Shown here: piece after piece, positions 14,303 to 20,512 of the stretch | How positions within the stretch are numbered: position 1 is the stretch's first letter | Layout: the number at the start of each line of letters is the position of its first letter | Assembly (NCBI RefSeq): GCF_001428745.1 | Contig: NZ_LMIO01000001.1 | Location: 768,818-832,817, forward strand | Direction: 5' to 3' | Length of the DNA: 64,000 nucleotides | Source of the DNA: Leifsonia sp. Root227 | GTDB lineage: Bacteria; Actinomycetota; Actinomycetes; Actinomycetales; Microbacteriaceae | Made by a program: the position numbers and the translations under genes | The notes under the pieces: model-generated | Told to the model about the DNA's origin: nothing | Databases searched by the model: none | What the model saw: only the letters and a program-made list of their open reading frames with translations

Positions 14303-14433
14303 CCCTCTACCTCCCGTGCATAGAACCGCAGATGTGAGTAATGTGCGGACAACGCTTCAACAATGTCGTCAGCGTCAGCGTCGTTCGATGCCCACGCGAT
14401 AGGCAGATCGCCTTGATAGATGGCCCAGTTCAC
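14299..14433 (-). CDS. Hypothetical phage mini-protein, 44 aa
   Basis: GTG 14433 overlaps the upstream stop (GTGA) and the TGA overlaps the next ATG. Product begins VNWAIYQGDLPIAWAS and contains an acidic helix (DADADDIVEALSAHY). Function unknown. Confidence 0.6.
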   Translation of the reverse strand: MNWAIYQGDLPIAWASNDADADDIVEALSAHYSHLRFYAREVEG

Positions 14434-14606
14434 GTGTAGTCCTCCCATTCGATGTCGTATCCGTCTTGTTCAAACTCGCCACGATGCACCCACCCACAAC
14501 TCGGGCATATCCACGTCAACGGCAACACAAGTTCCGGGTTGTCAGTGAACTCGGCATCACCATCGAACGGACACACAGTGCACGAGAAAACGGCAATTTC
14601 AGTCAT
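14430..14606 (-). CDS. Zinc-ribbon mini-protein, 58 aa
   Basis: Two CxxC knuckles, SCTVCPFDG and ICPSCGWVH, separated by about 25 residues make a classic zinc ribbon; the tail is acidic (DIEWEDYT). ATG 14606 overlaps the upstream gene by 8 nt. Function unknown. Confidence 0.65.
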   Translation of the reverse strand: MTEIAVFSCTVCPFDGDAEFTDNPELVLPLTWICPSCGWVHRGEFEQDGYDIEWEDYT

Positions 14607-14778
14607 GGGGCGCCTGCGCGTCCAGCCCCAGCCGATCCCGGCACCACTTACAGTCAGGATCAACGTCGCTCCGCAGATCCCACGTCACCCGGTATCCGCA
14701 ATACGACCAGGGCAGGTTCGAGTCGGGCCGGATCGCATGACGTCTGCCGCGCATTGCCGCCTTAGCCGTCTCTGTCAT
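14599..14778 (-). CDS. Hypothetical basic phage protein, 59 aa
   Basis: Starts MTETAKAAMRGRRHAIRP, with a YCGY segment and a CKWC pair near residue 43. ATG overlaps the preceding stop (ATGA). Possible nucleic-acid or zinc binding; not recognised. Confidence 0.6.
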   Translation of the reverse strand: MTETAKAAMRGRRHAIRPDSNLPWSYCGYRVTWDLRSDVDPDCKWCRDRLGLDAQAPHD

Positions 14779-14897
14779 GCGACGTGTCCCATGAGTCCGG
14801 CGATCAACACCAGCAAACCGGCACCCAAAACCAGGGTGATGATCAGCGACGGCACACGCGACTTCCGCGAGCCGTAATCCTGCTCATCCGGGGTCAT
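14775..14897 (-). CDS. Single-span phage membrane peptide, 40 aa
   Basis: Charged start MTPDEQDYGSRKSRV followed by one hydrophobic span (SLIITLVLGAGLLVLIAGL). Linked by ATGA overlaps on both sides. Function unknown. Confidence 0.6.
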   Translation of the reverse strand: MTPDEQDYGSRKSRVPSLIITLVLGAGLLVLIAGLMGHVA

Positions 14898-15073
14898 GAG
14901 CGCATCTCTCCGAAGAGCATTGCCCGGAGCATGCCCAGTTCGGCGGGGCTGCCAGCGAACCGCACAACCTGCCGGTCAGCAGCACCAGCCGCGATCCGTG
15001 CAGCTTCACGATCCTGCTCAACTTGCGACGGTGACAGTGTTGCACCAGCCAAATCAGTTGCCTCGATATACAC
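14894..15073 (-). CDS. Hypothetical phage protein, 59 aa, GTG start
   Basis: GTG 15073 follows GGAAGGG at 7 nt, inside the end of the previous gene. Helical product (SPSQVEQDREAARIAAG) ending AMLFGEMRS. Function unknown. Confidence 0.6.
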   Translation of the reverse strand: MYIEATDLAGATLSPSQVEQDREAARIAAGAADRQVVRFAGSPAELGMLRAMLFGEMRS

Positions 15074-15263
15074 GAACGGTCCCTTCCCGATATTTGCGCA
15101 ACGTTTCGATGATCAAAGCCCGCGGGTACAACGCCGGATGTCCGGCGAGCTGAAACAGGGCAGCGTCAATGGCTTCCTCGGCCGCATCAAGCCGGACGCG
15201 CGCAGGCACCCAATACTCATGACGGCTCGCGTAGTACTCACAAACTCGGCACGGATCAGCCAT
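15054..15263 (-). CDS. Hypothetical phage protein with CxxC, 69 aa
   Basis: Starts MADPCRVCEYYASRHEYW, then an acidic helix (RLDAAEEAIDAALFQLAG) and a basic tail. One metal knuckle at most. Shares a base with the upstream stop. Function unknown. Confidence 0.6.
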   Translation of the reverse strand: MADPCRVCEYYASRHEYWVPARVRLDAAEEAIDAALFQLAGHPALYPRALIIETLRKYREGTVRVYRGN

Positions 15264-15793
15264 CAGAGGTTCTCTCCAATCTCAGGTGGGAACTCAGCCA
15301 ACATGTCGTCAAACGTGTTGAACATGGGAACATCCGGATAGTTGTGCGCCACCAACGCGGTACGGTCACGGTCCGCGATCTTCACCTCGGAAATGCACAA
15401 GGCGACAATTCGTGCCAGGGACGCGCGGAACCCGCGCGTCCCCAACATGACCTCTTTGCCCCAACCCTCAATCACCCCGGACACGCGGCCCGGATAGTGG
15501 TAGTCGTCGCTGGCTTCCGCGTATGCATAGAAACCGTGACGGCACACGTCCATGCCGTGCCCCTCGGGCAGGTGGTGGTATTCGGGTTGCGTGTACGGCG
15601 GCAGGTAGAAGGACGCTGGGGGTGGTTGGTGACGGCACTCCGCCACATTCACTCCCGGAGTCCACACCTGCTTGAAGACCACTCCCGTCAGGAACCCGTT
15701 CTGGTTGATGAGGAAGGATCTTGCCCCACGGAACACGCCGGCCACGAACCCGCGACTATCGAACTGTTCCGGAATGGAACTCTGCGATGCCAT
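15263..15793 (-). CDS. Conserved phage protein, 176 aa
   Basis: Starts MASQSSIPEQFDSRGFVAG. Contains CRHQPPP, HGFYAYAEASDDYHYPG and RVSGVIEGWGKEVMLG before a helical end. The layout resembles a protein seen in several actinophages, of unknown role. The long N-terminal ORF extension to 16069 is non-coding in composition and is rejected. Confidence 0.6.
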   Translation of the reverse strand: MASQSSIPEQFDSRGFVAGVFRGARSFLINQNGFLTGVVFKQVWTPGVNVAECRHQPPPASFYLPPYTQPEYHHLPEGHGMDVCRHGFYAYAEASDDYHYPGRVSGVIEGWGKEVMLGTRGFRASLARIVALCISEVKIADRDRTALVAHNYPDVPMFNTFDDMLAEFPPEIGENL

Positions 15794-15797
15794 GTCT

Positions 15798-15914
15798 TCA
15801 CGCCGGTACTGGTTCTTCGGCGGGAACGGTCGACGGAATCTCGACGGGCTCCGACTCGACGATCTTCTTTTCCTCGCCGATGTCGCCAGCCCGGGGTGCG
15901 GTGAGCGTGTACAT
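15798..15914 (-). CDS. Acidic mini-protein, 38 aa
   Basis: AAAGGAG sits 6 nt before ATG 15914. Begins MYTLTAPRAGDIGEEKK and is rich in Glu, Val and Pro, so probably unstructured. Function unknown. Confidence 0.55.
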   Translation of the reverse strand: MYTLTAPRAGDIGEEKKIVESEPVEIPSTVPAEEPVPA

Positions 15915-15924
15915 GATGACTCCT

Positions 15925-16191
15925 TTACAGTTCGATAAATTTGATGTCGGATGATGGGAAGAACGATCCGCATGCGCCACATAACGCAAGTGGCATCATG
16001 CGGTGCACAAGCGCCCGCCCATGACAGAGGAGGAACGGTGGGCAGCCGCACGGCGACACTAGAAGCCACCGGGCAGGGCCACCATCGTGACCTTCTGTGC
16101 CCGCGGGGTGTTCGCTTCCCTCACACGCGGGTTCTTTGTTCAGGTCGACGTCGAGGATGATGTCAACCAGTTCGTCAGTCGATGCGGCCAT
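15925..16191 (-). CDS. Cys/His-rich phage protein, 88 aa
   Basis: Acidic helical start MAASTDELVDIILDVDLN, then CGCPPFLLCHGR and LCGACGSFF, which can supply two zinc sites. Overlaps the upstream mini-gene by 17 nt. Function unknown. Confidence 0.6.
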   Translation of the reverse strand: MAASTDELVDIILDVDLNKEPACEGSEHPAGTEGHDGGPARWLLVSPCGCPPFLLCHGRALVHRMMPLALCGACGSFFPSSDIKFIEL

Positions 16192-16309
16192 GAGCTGCGC
16201 ACCCCTCCAAAGACTGTTCGATACGGGCAACCTCACCGATGCGCCACGACTCCGTGTGCATGGTGTCTGAGTGACCAACCTGTAGGTGGTCGAGTGCGGC
16301 GGCGTCCAT
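16175..16309 (-). CDS. Hypothetical phage mini-protein, 44 aa
   Basis: AAAGGA precedes ATG 16309 at 7 nt. Product starts MDAAALDHLQVGHSDTM; soluble helices, no motif. First protein gene to the left of the tRNA cluster. Function unknown. Confidence 0.55.
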   Translation of the reverse strand: MDAAALDHLQVGHSDTMHTESWRIGEVARIEQSLEGCAAHGRID

Positions 16310-16326
16310 GATTGGTTCCTTTCTGT

Positions 16327-16402
16327 TGGTGGCCCTGACCCGAGTTCGAACGGGTAGGCGTCTCCGCCCGCATTTGATTGCTGCCATGCCCTGGCAAGAG
16401 CC
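16327..16402 (-). other. tRNA-like sequence, doubtful
   Basis: A 76-nt stretch with a 6-of-7-bp acceptor-like stem, discriminator A, encoded CCA end and a GTTCGAAC T-arm-like palindrome with an 8-nt loop. The central region does not form a normal D or anticodon arm. Either a decayed phage tRNA or a chance inverted repeat. Confidence 0.25.
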
Positions 16403-16498
16403 GTACAGAACGGACGCCGGGTGAGCGAGAGATGGGGAGCAAGCCGCAAGGTCGCCCAGATTCCACCCTGTGGCCCGGTTCGCCGACGCCCGTTCTTG

Positions 16499-16580
16499 TG
16501 GCCGCCGAGGGGTTCGAACCCTCACGCCTTACGGCACGTGATTTTGAATCACGCGTGTATACCTGTTCCACCAGGCGGCC
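16499..16580 (-). tRNA. tRNA-Leu(CAA)
   Basis: Perfect 7-bp acceptor stem (GGCCGCC/GGCGGCC), discriminator A, leucine-type D-arm, anticodon stem CGTGA/TCACG with loop TTCAAAA (anticodon CAA, codon TTG), a long variable arm and T-arm GAGGG/CCCTC. CCA is not encoded. Carried by the prophage, where TTG is a rare codon for a high-G+C host and more common in phage genes. Confidence 0.88.
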
Positions 16581-16587
16581 TCCGGAG

Positions 16588-16681
16588 TGGATCGGGGAGG
16601 ATTCGAACCTCCGACCAGGGATACAGCCCGCTTACGCGGCCCGGGGTGCTGCCCTTTGCTCTGCCACTGAGCTACCGACCC
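16588..16681 (-). tRNA. Atypical tRNA-like gene with enlarged middle
   Basis: Acceptor stem GGGTCGG/CCGATCC (one G-T pair), D-arm GCTC/GAGC and T-arm GGAGG/CCTCC with loop TTCGAAT are all canonical. The 44 nt between D- and T-arm are too long for a type I tRNA and do not give a standard anticodon arm. An imperfect 4-of-5-bp arm with loop CTGTATC (GTA) is the best candidate and leaves over 20 extra nt on its 5' side. Confidence 0.5.
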
Positions 16682-16890
16682 ATTTGGCCCTTCAACGCTG
16701 GGGTGCAAGACCCGCTTACGACGTTCCATCAGGCCGCTCGTCAACGATGGGACCCCGTGACACATGGTCACCACGCCCACTTACACGCTCCCTAGAGCCT
16801 TCCCGCTCATAGCGGGGACAATCCGACCAGCCGATCAGGCGCCAACTCACGACGCCCGCTAAGCCAATCCAGCTGAATCTCTGTGGAGTT
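16682..16890. other. Intergenic stretch right of tRNA cluster
   Basis: No supported gene. A 6-bp hairpin (CCCGCT/AGCGGG) lies near 16803-16817. The region probably holds the promoter for the tRNA genes and leftward early operon, but no clear promoter is seen. Confidence 0.35.
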
Positions 16891-17034
16891 ATGACCGTTC
16901 CCCTTGAGCGCCGCGAGTCAACGGGGCAGGAAACGGAGCTGTTTAGTTGCGACGCCCCGAAAATGGGCGCAGTGATCCACCCCGGCAACGAACCGGGCAT
17001 GACCGATGTGTGGACCTTGGAGCGGGTCGCCTAG
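16891..17034 (+). CDS. Possible + strand mini-protein, 47 aa
   Basis: Starts MTVPLERRESTGQETELF and ends WTLERVA, converging on the excisionase-like gene with a 4-nt overlap of stops. Composition looks natural, but the ribosome site (GGAG only 2 nt before ATG) is poor and the opposite frame is also open. Confidence 0.3.
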   Translation: MTVPLERRESTGQETELFSCDAPKMGAVIHPGNEPGMTDVWTLERVA

Positions 17035-17240
17035 TGGGGCGGCTCGTAGGGGAGTGAGTTCAGCCACGCTTCAATGTCGGTGGCGAGGATGACCGGTTTA
17101 CGGTTCGCGTACCTGCGGGTCAAATCACCGCGCGCGCACAGGTCGTTGATGACCCGTTCCGAGTATCCGGTGGCTTCGGCGGCGCCTGCGATCGAGTATG
17201 CGAGAGGCTGCGGCCGTGGGGTCAGGTTGGGGGTGTTCAT
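17031..17240 (-). CDS. Excisionase-like MerR/HTH protein, 69 aa
   Basis: Small winged-helix protein: SIAGAAEATGYSERVINDLCARGDLTRRYANRKPVI matches the excisionase-type HTH followed by LATDIEAWLNSLP. Such proteins direct integrase toward excision or act as small regulators. Coupled by 4-nt overlap to the XRE gene upstream. A second protein of the same type lies at 17739-17990. Confidence 0.7.
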   Translation of the reverse strand: MNTPNLTPRPQPLAYSIAGAAEATGYSERVINDLCARGDLTRRYANRKPVILATDIEAWLNSLPYEPPH

Positions 17241-17470
17241 GCGTGGGCCTCAACTCTGTCGAGGAAGTCCTGCATGGGCAGTTCAAGGAAGACAACAATG
17301 TCTTGGAGTTCTTCTGCGAGGAACGGTTTTTCGCCGGCGAGTCTCCGCGTCAACGTGTAAGGGCTGATACCCGTCGCTTCAGCGAGAGACTTTTTGGTCT
17401 TTCGTTGGCGTGCGAGTTCAGCCCTTACCTCCGCTGCGATAGCGGTTCTTCTGCCGGTGTGCCGTTCCAT
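17237..17470 (-). CDS. XRE-family HTH regulator, 77 aa (cro-like)
   Basis: HTH core RQRKTKKSLAEATGISPYTLTRRLAGEK is clear. It is read left from the shared control region and heads the early operon, so it occupies the place of Cro or an early activator. ATG 17470 overlaps a perfect 12-bp palindrome, so repressor binding there would block its expression. Role as Cro is inferred from position. Confidence 0.7.
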   Translation of the reverse strand: MERHTGRRTAIAAEVRAELARQRKTKKSLAEATGISPYTLTRRLAGEKPFLAEELQDIVVFLELPMQDFLDRVEAHA

Positions 17471-17549
17471 ATGGAAATCATGACACTGAAATGGAACGGA
17501 CGCAAGCATAATTGCGAAATTCGTTCTATATGTGTGAAAATTGTTCCAT
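17464..17549. promoter_or_regulatory. Divergent switch region with repeated operators
   Basis: Between two divergent XRE genes. GTTCCAT or its complement occurs at 17464-17470, 17491-17497 and 17543-17549, with a variant GTTCTAT at 17524; the first lies in the palindrome TTCCATATGGAA (17465-17476). Both start codons fall inside operator copies. This is the layout of a lysis-lysogeny switch. Confidence 0.65.
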
Positions 17550-17814
17550 GCCAGGAGCTAGCAAGGCTGAACCGGGGGCGCTCACACGGGAGCTTGCGGC
17601 CATTTTGCGCGCCAAAATTGCGCGCGACAACGTGTCAGTAACGAATTTGGCGGCGTCGGTGAATGTGTCCCGACCGCAGATGTCGAAACTGTTATCGGGT
17701 CAGAAACAGTTCGATTTGGAGTTGCTGGACGATATTTGTCAGGCGCTGGGGCTGAGCTTCATTGACACGCTTGTTGAAGCGGACGCTGAGTCCACGGCCC
17801 GCAAGTTGGGTTGA
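17548..17814 (+). CDS. XRE-family repressor-like protein, 88 aa
   Basis: The only well-supported + strand gene in the prophage. HTH core DNVSVTNLAASVNVSRPQMSKLLSGQKQ followed by LELLDDICQALGLSFIDTL. Start ATG 17548 lies within an operator copy. It lacks a C-terminal peptidase or dimerisation domain, so it would be a short immunity repressor of the kind seen in integration-dependent actinophages. Its 3' end overlaps the convergent excisionase-like gene by 76 nt. Confidence 0.72.
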   Translation: MPGASKAEPGALTRELAAILRAKIARDNVSVTNLAASVNVSRPQMSKLLSGQKQFDLELLDDICQALGLSFIDTLVEADAESTARKLG

Positions 17815-17990
17815 GCCTGCCAGCACGGCCATTCGAGCAGCCATGCTTCGAGGTCCGGTTTGAGGATGACCGCTTTGTCGCGGATGACGCGCGAGGTTAG
17901 TTCGCCGGAGCTGATTGCCTTCACGATGTCGTCCTCGTTGACGCATGTTGCCTCTGCGGCTTGTTTGATTGTGAAGGCCAGTCTCGCCAT
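17739..17990 (-). CDS. Second excisionase-like HTH protein, 83 aa
   Basis: MARLAFTIKQAAEATCVNEDDIVKAISSGELTSRVIRDKAVIL has the same HTH-wing layout as the protein at 17031-17240, then LEAWLLEWP and a Ser-rich tail. ATG 17990 follows AGGGG; GTG 17996 is an alternative. Convergent 76-nt overlap with the repressor gene could allow transcriptional interference. Likely the recombination directionality factor for the nearby integrase, by position. Confidence 0.65.
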   Translation of the reverse strand: MARLAFTIKQAAEATCVNEDDIVKAISSGELTSRVIRDKAVILKPDLEAWLLEWPCWQAQPNLRAVDSASASTSVSMKLSPSA

Positions 17991-18143
17991 TACCACCCCT
18001 ATGTTGCTGTGAACTGATACAGGGATAGTAAGGCGGGGGTAGGACAGTCGCTACACCTCTTGATGTCGAGATACCAGCGGACAGGGTTCGTACTTCCGCG
18101 TGTTTTCAACGTTTTCTGAATAGTTGAGGGTTCTCTCAACGAA

Positions 18144-18169
18144 ACACGCCCCCATAATTGGGGGCGTGT
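18144..18169. terminator. Terminator after integrase
   Basis: Perfect 10-bp stem ACACGCCCCC/GGGGGCGTGT with a 6-nt loop, 50 nt past the integrase stop. A smaller hairpin GTTGAG/CTCAAC lies just left. Separates integrase transcription from the excisionase-like gene. Confidence 0.75.
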
Positions 18170-18218
18170 CAGGTTTGAAACGTGCAAACTTTCGACCGGT
18201 TTCGTACCGGCGGTACGG

Positions 18219-19466
18219 TTACTCCTCCAACTCGAACCGTGCAGACAGGTCTTCCATCGCCCGCGACAGTTGCGCCTTATCCACGTGCTGATACTTCATG
18301 GTGACGGCGTACGAGTTGTGTCCGAGGATCTCCATGATGACCCGTTCGGGAACGCCTGCCTTTAAAAGGAGTGACGCGGTTGTGTGGCGTGCGTCGTGGA
18401 GGCGTGCGTCGGGTACGCCGGCGCGGGCGAGGACAGCATGCCAGGCTTTGTTGTCGTGGCTGGGTTGGATGGGTGCACCGTCGAGGGGGAGCAGGTTGCC
18501 GCGTTTGTCGCGTTTGGGGTCGGCGGTCCATACAAGCCCGTGTGGGTTGGGTTCGGTGACTGCTGTGCTGATGCGCAGTTCGATGAATGACCGCAACGGT
18601 TCGACCAGGGGGATGATCCGCCACCCGCTGTCCGATTTGGGGCGGGTCAACCAGATCGACCCTTGCAGGTGCCGGTATTCGAAGTCGTCGGGGAAGTCCA
18701 TGAGTCGGTCGGGGCATTCGGATGCGCGTTTCCTGCCGCATTTTCCGCCGCATCCGTGGTCCCAGGTGAGTTGCTGCAACTGCCACGACAGGTCGAGTGT
18801 GTCGGTGACGCGTTCGATTTCGAGGCCGATCGTTTCACCTTGTCGGGCGCCGGTGAGTAGGGCGGCAGCCCACCGTGACCCTAGCCGGTCGTCCTGCACC
18901 GTTTGGAGTACTTTCAGGCCGTGTGCGGCTGACAGTACGGTGAGCGAGGGTCGGCCCTTCCGGGGGGCGTCTGTGAGTGTTGCGACGTTCCTGCCGATGA
19001 GTCCTTCACGTACGGCGTCTCGGAGAGCGACCGACAGGATGCGGTGTGCGAGCAGCGCGGTGGATGGCGCTAACCCCTTGGCGCGCACATCATCATTTAG
19101 CCGTCGCACATCAGCCGGTGTGAGCTTCTCGAGACGCGCCTTGCCGATGGCGGGGATGATGTGGTTGCGGATCATGCCAGCCCAGTTCTTCGCCGGTTTC
19201 GGGCGCAGCGTTTTCACTTTCTCGGTGAACCATTTGTTCAACCACGCTTCGACGGAGAGTGTGTTGGTTGCGATGGTTCCGTTTTGTTCGAGTTCGCGGC
19301 GCATCTCTTTGAGTTTCGCGACCGCTTCTTTCTCGGTTTTCGCGGTGCGTACGGGGCGTGAACGTCCGGAGGGGGTGGCGATACTGATGCTTGCACACCA
19401 ACGCTGGTCAGACTCGCGGAAGTAGACAGAACCACTACCCTTCGTACGCGGGGTGACACTAGCCAT
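18219..19466 (-). CDS. int: Tyrosine integrase, 415 aa
   Basis: Site-specific recombinase that inserts the phage at tRNA-Thr. N-terminal arm-binding region (SGSVYFRESDQRW), core-binding SAM-like domain, then the catalytic domain with LTGARQGE (first Arg), LHDARHT (H-x-x-R), LGHNS (His) and MKYQHV (nucleophile Tyr). A Cys-rich insert (CGGKCGRKRASEC) lies mid-domain. The start MASVTPR overlaps the preceding gene by 8 nt. Transcribed away from the attachment site. Confidence 0.93.
   Translation of the reverse strand: MASVTPRTKGSGSVYFRESDQRWCASISIATPSGRSRPVRTAKTEKEAVAKLKEMRRELEQNGTIATNTLSVEAWLNKWFTEKVKTLRPKPAKNWAGMIRNHIIPAIGKARLEKLTPADVRRLNDDVRAKGLAPSTALLAHRILSVALRDAVREGLIGRNVATLTDAPRKGRPSLTVLSAAHGLKVLQTVQDDRLGSRWAAALLTGARQGETIGLEIERVTDTLDLSWQLQQLTWDHGCGGKCGRKRASECPDRLMDFPDDFEYRHLQGSIWLTRPKSDSGWRIIPLVEPLRSFIELRISTAVTEPNPHGLVWTADPKRDKRGNLLPLDGAPIQPSHDNKAWHAVLARAGVPDARLHDARHTTASLLLKAGVPERVIMEILGHNSYAVTMKYQHVDKAQLSRAMEDLSARFELEE
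19447..19465 (-). repeat. MASV(T/S)PR start cassette, copy 3 of 3
   Basis: Integrase copy of the 19-nt start cassette also found at 6375-6393 and 6608-6626; the surrounding 24 nt match the 6371-6394 copy with one mismatch. Confidence 0.8.
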
Positions 19467-19674
19467 TGGTCTTGCCGATGACTTCGGAAACCCAGGCCCA
19501 CGACCTCTTGCCCGATGCTGTCACAAGGTAGACGACCGGTGCGGATTGGGGACGATTGTCCTGATCGAAGGCAACCATCCTGCCGAATGATTCGATCCGC
19601 TGCGGGACGCGGCGGCCTCGGACAACGACCCAATCATCAACATTGACATCTTCAAACGCTACCGGGATGCGCAT
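19459..19674 (-). CDS. Small protein preceding integrase, 71 aa
   Basis: Starts MRIPVAFEDVNVDDWVVV; beta-rich, SH3-like strand pattern (WVVVRGRRVPQRIESF). ATG 19674 belongs to a 23-nt leader shared with the gene at 6847-6927. Its stop lies inside the integrase start cassette. Function unknown; co-translated with int. Confidence 0.6.
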   Translation of the reverse strand: MRIPVAFEDVNVDDWVVVRGRRVPQRIESFGRMVAFDQDNRPQSAPVVYLVTASGKRSWAWVSEVIGKTNG

Positions 19675-19694
19675 GTTGGTGATCCTAACTCTCG
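19672..19694 (-). repeat. Shared gene leader, copy 2 of 2
   Basis: Matches 6925-6947 at 22 of 23 bases, covering the start codon and upstream leader. Confidence 0.75.
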
Positions 19695-19739
19695 ATGTAG
19701 GCGCCGTAACCGACGCGCGTTGTGTTCCGTTTGCATGGG

Positions 19740-19774
19740 GAGAGCCCCGTCCGGCCGCGCCGAACAGGGCTCTC
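19740..19774. terminator. Stem-loop terminator
   Basis: 8-bp GAGAGCCC/GGGCTCTC stem around a 19-nt loop, just upstream of the integrase gene pair on the minus strand. May isolate integrase from outside transcription. Confidence 0.55.
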
Positions 19775-19814
19775 ACTCATCCGCTTTCCCAACCCCATTG
19801 TCTTGATCCCTTCA

Positions 19815-19919
19815 TCATTGAAGAAGTCTTCTGGCATGGGCTGACCAGAGGTCGCCCGCGATAACTCCGACATGGGTGTGGTTACGTCTTCTTCGGTATG
19901 GGCGAGTAAACTCGTTCAC
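19815..19919 (-). CDS. Possible mini-protein, 34 aa
   Basis: GTG 19919 follows GGAGAAGG; reads VNEFTRPYRRRRNHTHVG and ends ARRLLQ. An overlapping frame from ATG 19873 (MSELSRATSGQPMPEDFF) is also natural-looking. At most one is real. Confidence 0.25.
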   Translation of the reverse strand: MNEFTRPYRRRRNHTHVGVIAGDLWSAHARRLLQ

Positions 19920-19952
19920 GTTCCTTCTCCTTCTGCATAAGGGGGTGGAGCT

Positions 19953-19990
19953 GGGCTTCGGATTTAGACCATCCGGAGCCCTCTTTCTTT
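19953..19990 (+). terminator. Rho-independent terminator
   Basis: 11-bp stem GGGCTTCGGAT/ATCCGGAGCCC (one G-T pair) followed by a T-rich tail on the + strand. Blocks rightward transcription toward the attachment site. Confidence 0.7.
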
Positions 19991-20078
19991 TGGCACTATA
20001 GCCATTTTGTTAGCCCTGCGCATGTCCTTGCATGCGCTGGCATGCAACTTGACTTCCGCGTGTTGCTGCGGATGTCCC

Positions 20079-20091
20079 GTTCCATAAGGAA
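20079..20091. promoter_or_regulatory. Distal operator-like site near attachment site
   Basis: GTTCCATAAGGAA matches the switch palindrome GTTCCATATGGAA (17464-17476) at 12 of 13 bases and is followed by an A/T-rich AAATATA segment. It lies 2.6 kb from the switch and 24 nt from the attachment site. Confidence 0.5.
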
Positions 20092-20114
20092 AATATAGCA
20101 CGAGTTAGGAACGA

Positions 20115-20166
20115 CTTCTCACTCGTAATGAGAAGGTCAAGGGTTCGATTCCCTTGGGCGGCTCCA
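20115..20166 (+). other. attR: attR: 3' half of tRNA-Thr(CGT)
   Basis: Anticodon arm TCTCA-CTCGTAA-TGAGA (anticodon CGT), variable loop, T-arm AAGGG-TTCGATT-CCCTT, acceptor 3' strand GGGCGGC, discriminator T and CCA are present. The sequence to the left has no D-arm or acceptor 5' strand, so this is a partial tRNA left by integration. The functional tRNA-Thr should be at the other end of the prophage. Confidence 0.82.
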
Positions 20167-20168
20167 CC

Positions 20169-20195
20169 AGCCCCGTCTCCGGACGGGGCTTTTTC
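20169..20195 (+). terminator. tRNA-Thr terminator
   Basis: 9-bp stem AGCCCCGTC/GACGGGGCT followed by five T residues, immediately after the CCA end. Native terminator of the host tRNA gene. Confidence 0.8.
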
Positions 20196-20512
20196 CGTGC
20201 CAGACTGTGCAAGAAATCCGTGCCAGCACGGGGTCGACTGCCCTGTCTCCGGCGTACTCTGGTCAGAAGTTGAGCATCATTCAGGTTCGGCAGGACTGTT
20301 GTCAGCCGGACTCGTGGACGGAATCCGCGACCGCCGTGTGCGGGAGCGGGCCGCAGCGCGAACCCGAAACTCCACACGCGCCAGAGGCCTGTGACGCACA
20401 GCACCCGCAGTCCGGGATCCGAGTCCGGGACAGGGAACGGGAACCGGAACCGCACAGCCGCAGGGGCGCATCCCGCACCACACCAGGTGCCCACTCGCCT
20501 GTCGAGGTTGTC
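20196..20512. other. Intergenic region before surface protein
   Basis: The open frame of the downstream gene continues left to 20207, but this part is rich in Arg, Pro and Cys and comes before a clear signal peptide, so it is treated as untranslated leader. No promoter recognised. Confidence 0.5.

Larger units (their letters stand above)
1..20166. mobile_element. Prophage (right-hand part), integrated at tRNA-Thr
   Basis: Lower-G+C block packed with small minus-strand genes that include integrase, excisionase-like proteins, repressor pair, RusA, SSB, WhiB, replication initiator, methyltransferase and tRNA genes. It ends at a 3' half of a tRNA-Thr with no 5' half, as expected for tyrosine-integrase insertion that duplicates the tRNA 3' end. 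Since the tRNA piece reads left to right, the intact tRNA should lie beyond the left window edge. No head, tail, terminase or lysis gene is visible, so completeness cannot be judged; it could also be a related integrative element. Confidence 0.88.

Noticed and set aside
16327..16402. Complete tRNA at the left of the tRNA cluster
   Set aside because: Acceptor and CCA look right, but no canonical anticodon or D-arm forms and the T-loop is 8 nt; listed only as a doubtful tRNA-like element.
20207..20512. N-terminal extension of the secreted propeller protein
   Set aside because: It would place 102 Arg/Pro-rich residues before a clear signal peptide.
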